The translations under genes and the position numbers were made by a program. A DNA stretch of 13,417 nt from Flammula alnicola (taxonomy: Eukaryota; Basidiomycota; Agaricomycetes; Agaricales; Strophariaceae): the NCBI GenBank assembly GCA_015499995.1, contig JADNRV010000777.1:1-13417 (forward strand), read 5' to 3'. The notes beneath the pieces were generated by a model. That model was not told where the DNA came from, did not search any database, and saw only the letters and a program-made list of their open reading frames with translations. Of the stretch, positions 9,935-13,417 are shown piece after piece. How positions within the stretch are numbered: the first letter of the stretch is position 1; each line of letters starts with the position of its first letter.

Positions 9935-10329
9935 TGTCGTGAATACACAACGACTGAGATGCAGTCCGAGGTACTGTGCCGGCGGTGGCACTAGTTTCTG
10001 CGTTCACCAGAATTGAAACTGAAAGCGGCAGAGCCGGGCTTTTGGCGACAAAAATATGCCACCTAATGTCCTAGCAGATGTCAGTCCTCGCCCTCTCCGC
10101 AAAAGGGGGCAGGTAGGGAAGTATGAGGAAGTCCTAGCAGGGCGTTCCGCGCATGTAGTGGTACAATGTTACAAACAGGGCGAGGATGTAAAAAAGTGAC
10201 CAAATTGTCTTCAACTCTCATCTCCGTTCTATATCTTTGCCCAGCACATCCTACCTCTAACAAACTACGGTGTCATAGCATCGATAAGCAACACCCGCAC
10301 CTCGAACGATAGCTTCGAACACGACAAAA
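9935..10329. promoter_or_regulatory. Shared divergent upstream region of SET2 and RPA49
   Basis: Only 395 bp separate the start codons of SET2 (minus) and RPA49 (plus), so this interval must hold both 5' untranslated regions and both core promoters. No clear TATA box is positioned for either gene. CTCATCTC at 10217-10224 differs by one base from the reverse complement of the yeast PAC element (GCGATGAG) found before Pol I subunit and ribosome-biogenesis genes. A single near-match may be chance. A TCGAAC motif occurs twice just before the RPA49 ATG (about 10300-10320). The 60-codon ORF here (10263-10081, minus) looks spurious. Confidence 0.5.
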
Positions 10330-12008
10330 ATGTCGCAAGCAAAGTCCTCTTCTAAAAAGAGAAAACGCAATTCAGAGCCGGAAGCGCAATTCGAACTTTC
10401 TACCTCCGAACTCGGAAAAGTAGGACCACTCCTTGGTGCGCTCTATGCTGTTAATAGCCAACTTTCATAAACTTATGTGTTGTTCTTTTTCACTCAGTGA
10501 GCTATCCAGCCCTGCAACCGCCCGTGTCGACCTCCTTCAACTGCTATTCACGGAAAAAGTCGAAGTCAAAGGATGGAGCTGGTGATGAGCAGGATCTCTT
10601 GGTAGTTGGCGAGACACCAAGTGTCGAGTTTGTATCCAACGATGACGAGACGAGAAAGGTTGCGGATGCAGGATGTCGGTGAGTACTTTTCTAAACAATT
10701 CCAACTGGCCATTAATGATACAATTGTCCTCAGATATCTCGTTGCCGTTCGGAACACTCGAACAGGGACTATATCTATACTTCCTACGCCAAAAACACCA
10801 CATATACTGTCTCATACCGTCAAAGCCTTGAAGTCTATTCCCCCCTCCGCTGCTCCCTCAAAACTTCAATATCTCGAAGCGAAGACGACACTTGGCGAGA
10901 CTTTCGGAACCAAAAAACAAAAGGCCAGCATTCGAGCACAAGAACGCAATCGTATCGACGTCAGTGCTATGGAGGGCGTCATGGGTTATGTTATGGACAG
11001 CATCGAGAAAGGAGCAGGAGGACTTATGACAAAAGGTTTGTAGAACCGTCCTTTTCGGTAACATTTCTGACCATATCTTGCTCCTTCATGATACAGAAGA
11101 GGCGAAGGAAACGACTGACAAAAACAGGCTTATTCCACCGTTCTCCACCACCGCGACAGATCCTGCAGAGGTGTATCCTTTGCACGACATCATACCTGAG
11201 GCAGAATGGAAGGCTCTCTCCGTCAGTTCTTTCGATGCCGCGACGACGGACAAGGAGAGAATCGCAATGTTGCCTTTCCGAAAGTCAACGTGGGTTAACG
11301 ATCATCTGAAAGCTATTGTGGAGGCTACCGGCAAGTCGAAGAAGAAGAATATGTGCGTATATTTAAAATTGTTTACCCCGTAATATGTTGATTTTATTTC
11401 ACCCAGCAAAATTCTCCTCTACATTTCTGCAATGCTCGCTTTCCGGCAGGCATCCTTCTCAAAAACTCTGGAGAAAGAGAAACTTTACGAACGACTAGGT
11501 GCTGTCCAAGCATTGTCATTGACAGCCTTCTATCACGCTTTGCTGAGACCGCCAGGGGCTCATCAACGTAAGTCCTCAAATCGTCAAGTTTTAACCTTGC
11601 TTTAACGATGACGATAGCTACCAATCGACCACGGCCACAAAAACGAGTCTTTTGGCTCATATTTTTGCGCTATGCCTCAAGTTAGACGAGTATGCAACTA
11701 ATACTACAATTATCGCGCATGACTTGAGCATGCCTGTCACAGAGTAGGTCATCGCCTTTCTTCCGAGCTATTTTATTGATTAATTGTTCATAGGGTCAAT
11801 CAACTCTTCAAATCTCTTGGTTAGTTCTCCTTACTCTGTCTGATGCTCCGTAGCCACTAACGTGTCGAATTTTTCAGGCTGCAAGATCACGAAGTTGGGC
11901 GAACGAGAACGGGCCAGGCTAGGACAGTCAGATAGTTCAGCAGACGAGAAAAGAGCAGTCCTCACCGCTCCTGTGGAATTCCCCAAGCCCAGGCTCAGGA
12001 AAAAGTAG
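10330..12008 (+). CDS. RPA49: DNA-directed RNA polymerase I subunit A49 (apparent single-base frame break)
   Basis: Eight exons: 10330-10435, 10498-10678, 10734-11035, 11097-11352, 11407-11567, 11618-11743, 11794-11819 and 11878-12008, with introns of 50-62 nt. The product is about 429 aa, close to yeast Rpa49 (415 aa). A49 pairs with A34.5 on Pol I; its N-terminal half forms the dimerisation barrel and its C-terminal half a tandem winged helix that helps initiation and elongation in the nucleolus. Family features include a basic start (SSKKRKR), YLVAVRNTRTGTISILP followed by HTVKALKS, FRKSTWVNDHLKAIVE, and the winged-helix region LLAHIFALCLKLDEYA, LFKSLGCKITKL and a C-terminal FPKPRLRKK. Exon 7 is only 26 nt. 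Exon 6 is out of phase with exon 5 when the strong GTAAGT donor at 11568 is used. One extra A in the five-A run at 11639-11643 restores the frame. A weak donor at 11572 would also fix the phase. Confidence 0.9.
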
Positions 12009-12099
12009 ATGCAGAAAGGAGCTGTAGGCATTCCTTGTTGTCAGGTTGCTGGGTTCATTCATCTACCCAAAACTTGACCTCTTTGTTGAACAAGCTTTG

Positions 12100-12124
12100 G
12101 CTCCTGCTCCTGCTCCTGCTCCTG
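12100..12124. repeat. Hexanucleotide microsatellite (GCTCCT)4
   Basis: Four perfect tandem copies of GCTCCT (12100-12123) plus one base. It lies about 90 bp past the RPA49 stop, in probable 3' untranslated or intergenic sequence, and is a likely length-polymorphic site. Confidence 0.85.
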
Positions 12125-12454
12125 AATCCACTATTCCTTCACTATGAAAGCAAGAAATTTTATGATACAGGACCAAGAAACCTAATAGGTTACTCATATG
12201 AGCCGTCCGCTGTTGGTCCTGACATTATGGACGGAACATACTAATAGTTACTCAGACTCTGGACACGTGGTAGCCTTGAGAGCAGGACTTTCCATAAGCC
12301 TTGAGTACTTGAGCACTTGAATTTGCATGAAATTCAGAGAAACCTTAGAAAGGACTTGTTTTGAAATCCTCGAAGTCGGGCCACAGGCAGGTGAAAAGGC
12401 CGAATCCCGGTTCAGCCGGCAATGCTTTTGACGGTCATGCACATGCTTGGACAC

Positions 12455-12463
12455 TTTATATAT
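12455..12463 (+). promoter_or_regulatory. TATA-like box upstream of the thiolase gene
   Basis: TTTATATAT lies about 75-80 bp before the thiolase ATG at 12537 and is followed by pyrimidine-rich sequence (CCCCACATTCCTCTTCCTC), a layout common in fungal core promoters. Position and sequence fit a TATA box; no transcript start can be seen. Confidence 0.45.
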
Positions 12464-12536
12464 GCTTACCCCACTATAGCCTGGTATTACCCCACATTCC
12501 TCTTCCTCGACAATCATTTCATATTCCCCAGACATC

Positions 12537-13417
12537 ATGCCAGCACGTAGAACTTTCCTCATCGGCGGTGGATGCACGGCGTTCATCAAGGTGAACATCT
12601 CTATGGCTGCAACCTCCAAACAACAACGGTACTAACTGGCCTGAAGCCGAGAGCTACTAGGACAACTGAAGATGTATGTGCATAAATCCGTGGAAAGTAA
12701 TTTGTTTCTCGACATTTAATGAATAGATGGGCCTTGAAGCGGCCACGAAAGCCCTCCTCGATGCCGGTTTGTTCTCCTGTTGCGAATATCACAAGCTGAA
12801 GTCTGAGCATACCTTCTGCCTTATCTAGGTGTAACGTATGATGCTGTCCAAACAGCTTTCGTCGGATACTGCTATGGCGATTCGACAAGCGGACAGGTAT
12901 GTATCGAGAGGCTTTAATTACGGCCACATGGAGCTGAAGAATAGACACACAGCGCGCACTGTATAACCTTGGTCTAACCCACATTCCTATCGTAAACGTA
13001 AACAACAACTGCTCGACTGGTTCTTCAGCCCTCTACCAAGCCAACAATGCTGTCAAATTTGGTCAAGTCGAATGTGCACTTGCTCTGGGCTTTGAACGCA
13101 TGAAGCCCGGCAGTCTCGGGACCAACTTCCCAGACCGCCCTTCTCCCATACAGCTCTTTAACCACCGTTCAGAAGAACTTGAAGATATTCTGGGCGAGAA
13201 CCACGGACCAGGTGCTCCCCGGATGTTTGATAATGGTGCTCAGGAATACTTCATGAAATACGGTGGTGGCGTCGAGCACCTCGCCAAAATCGGTGCGCCC
13301 CACACCTCACACTTAACTCGTTTACGGTATTTAATTGAATTAAATATCAGCATCCAAAAATCACAAACATTCTGTTAACAATCCTTACTCTCAATTCAGA
13401 GATGGTTGGAGTGTCGA
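12537..13417 (+). CDS. SCP-x type 3-ketoacyl-CoA thiolase (sterol carrier protein X), 3' end outside window
   Basis: Exons in the window are 12537-12590, 12647-12673 (only 27 nt), 12727-12766, 12829-12896, 12953-13292 and 13351 onward; introns are 53-62 nt and all junctions keep the frame. About 198 residues are present, starting MPARRTFLIGGGCTAFIK. Thiolase features include VGYCYGDSTSGQRALYNLGL, then VNVNNNCSTGSSALYQANN with the predicted nucleophilic Cys83, LALGFERMKPGSLG, MFDNGAQEYFMKYGGGVEHL and KNHKHSVNNPYSQF, all typical of SCP-x/SCP2 thiolases rather than ordinary acetyl-CoA thiolases. The family cleaves 3-oxoacyl-CoA, notably branched or bulky chains, in peroxisomal beta-oxidation. 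Catalytic His and second Cys motifs, any C-terminal SCP2 lipid-transfer domain and any peroxisomal targeting signal lie beyond the window, so a thiolase-only form is possible. Confidence 0.9.

Larger units (their letters stand above)
12009..12536. other. Intergenic region: RPA49 3' end and thiolase promoter
   Basis: This 528-bp stretch separates RPA49 from the thiolase gene on the same strand. It contains a short hexanucleotide repeat (12100-12124) and a TATA-like box (12455-12463). Open frames here (12035-12244 plus, 12248-12619 minus) have poor composition and no recognisable protein features. The minus one overlaps the first thiolase exon, so I leave both out as genes. Confidence 0.5.

Noticed and set aside
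12035..12244. Leu-rich plus-strand ORF as a small membrane protein
   Set aside because: The Leu run comes from the GCTCCT hexanucleotide repeat and there is no other support.
12301..12320. Similarity of GAGTACTTGAGCACTTGA to AAGTACTTGAGTGCTAA at 3729-3745 as a dispersed repeat
   Set aside because: The match is short and flanking sequence does not extend it.
12361..12440. tRNA-like stretch with a GGTTCAGCC segment
   Set aside because: No cloverleaf with acceptor and anticodon stems could be formed by eye.

Overview
The window looks like nuclear DNA from a filamentous basidiomycete, most likely an agaricomycete. Nearly every gene is cut by short GT-AG introns of about 48-80 nt, two exons are only 26-27 nt, and genes are tightly packed on both strands. 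The recognisable proteins are eukaryotic: the histone methyltransferase Set2, RNA polymerase I subunit A49 and SCP-x thiolase. All exon boundaries were worked out by hand from splice consensus, phase and protein continuity.

Layout. Positions 1-867 (minus) hold the 5' part of a proline/histidine-rich gene that runs off the left edge. Positions 868-1642 are a gap with one doubtful ORF. Positions 1643-3570 (minus) hold a two-exon DUF1365 membrane protein. Next to it, at about 3780-4035 (minus), is a decayed, internally deleted copy of that same gene. Positions 4186-6167 (plus) encode a seven-exon, Lys/Ser/Pro-rich, probably nuclear protein with an ordered N-terminal block. It converges on SET2 (6584-9934, minus, 12 exons, about 885 aa). 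SET2 is divergent from RPA49 (10330-12008, plus, 8 exons, about 429 aa) across a 395-bp shared upstream region. The right end (12537-13417, plus) is the 5' part of an SCP-x type peroxisomal thiolase.

The genes do not form one pathway. Set2 (H3K36 methylation during Pol II elongation), A49 (Pol I elongation and initiation) and the basic protein share a nuclear or chromatin theme. The DUF1365 protein and the thiolase are lipid-related or probably so.

The most useful observations are these: the degenerate DUF1365 relic beside its parent; the uncharacterised basic protein whose N-terminal block is clear only after splicing; and two single-base frame breaks, both next to homopolymers, in otherwise intact genes. 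In each case adding one base gives a total coding length divisible by three, which suggests base-calling errors in the assembly. I found no convincing tRNA, rRNA, transposon ORF, CRISPR array or unknown multi-gene system.
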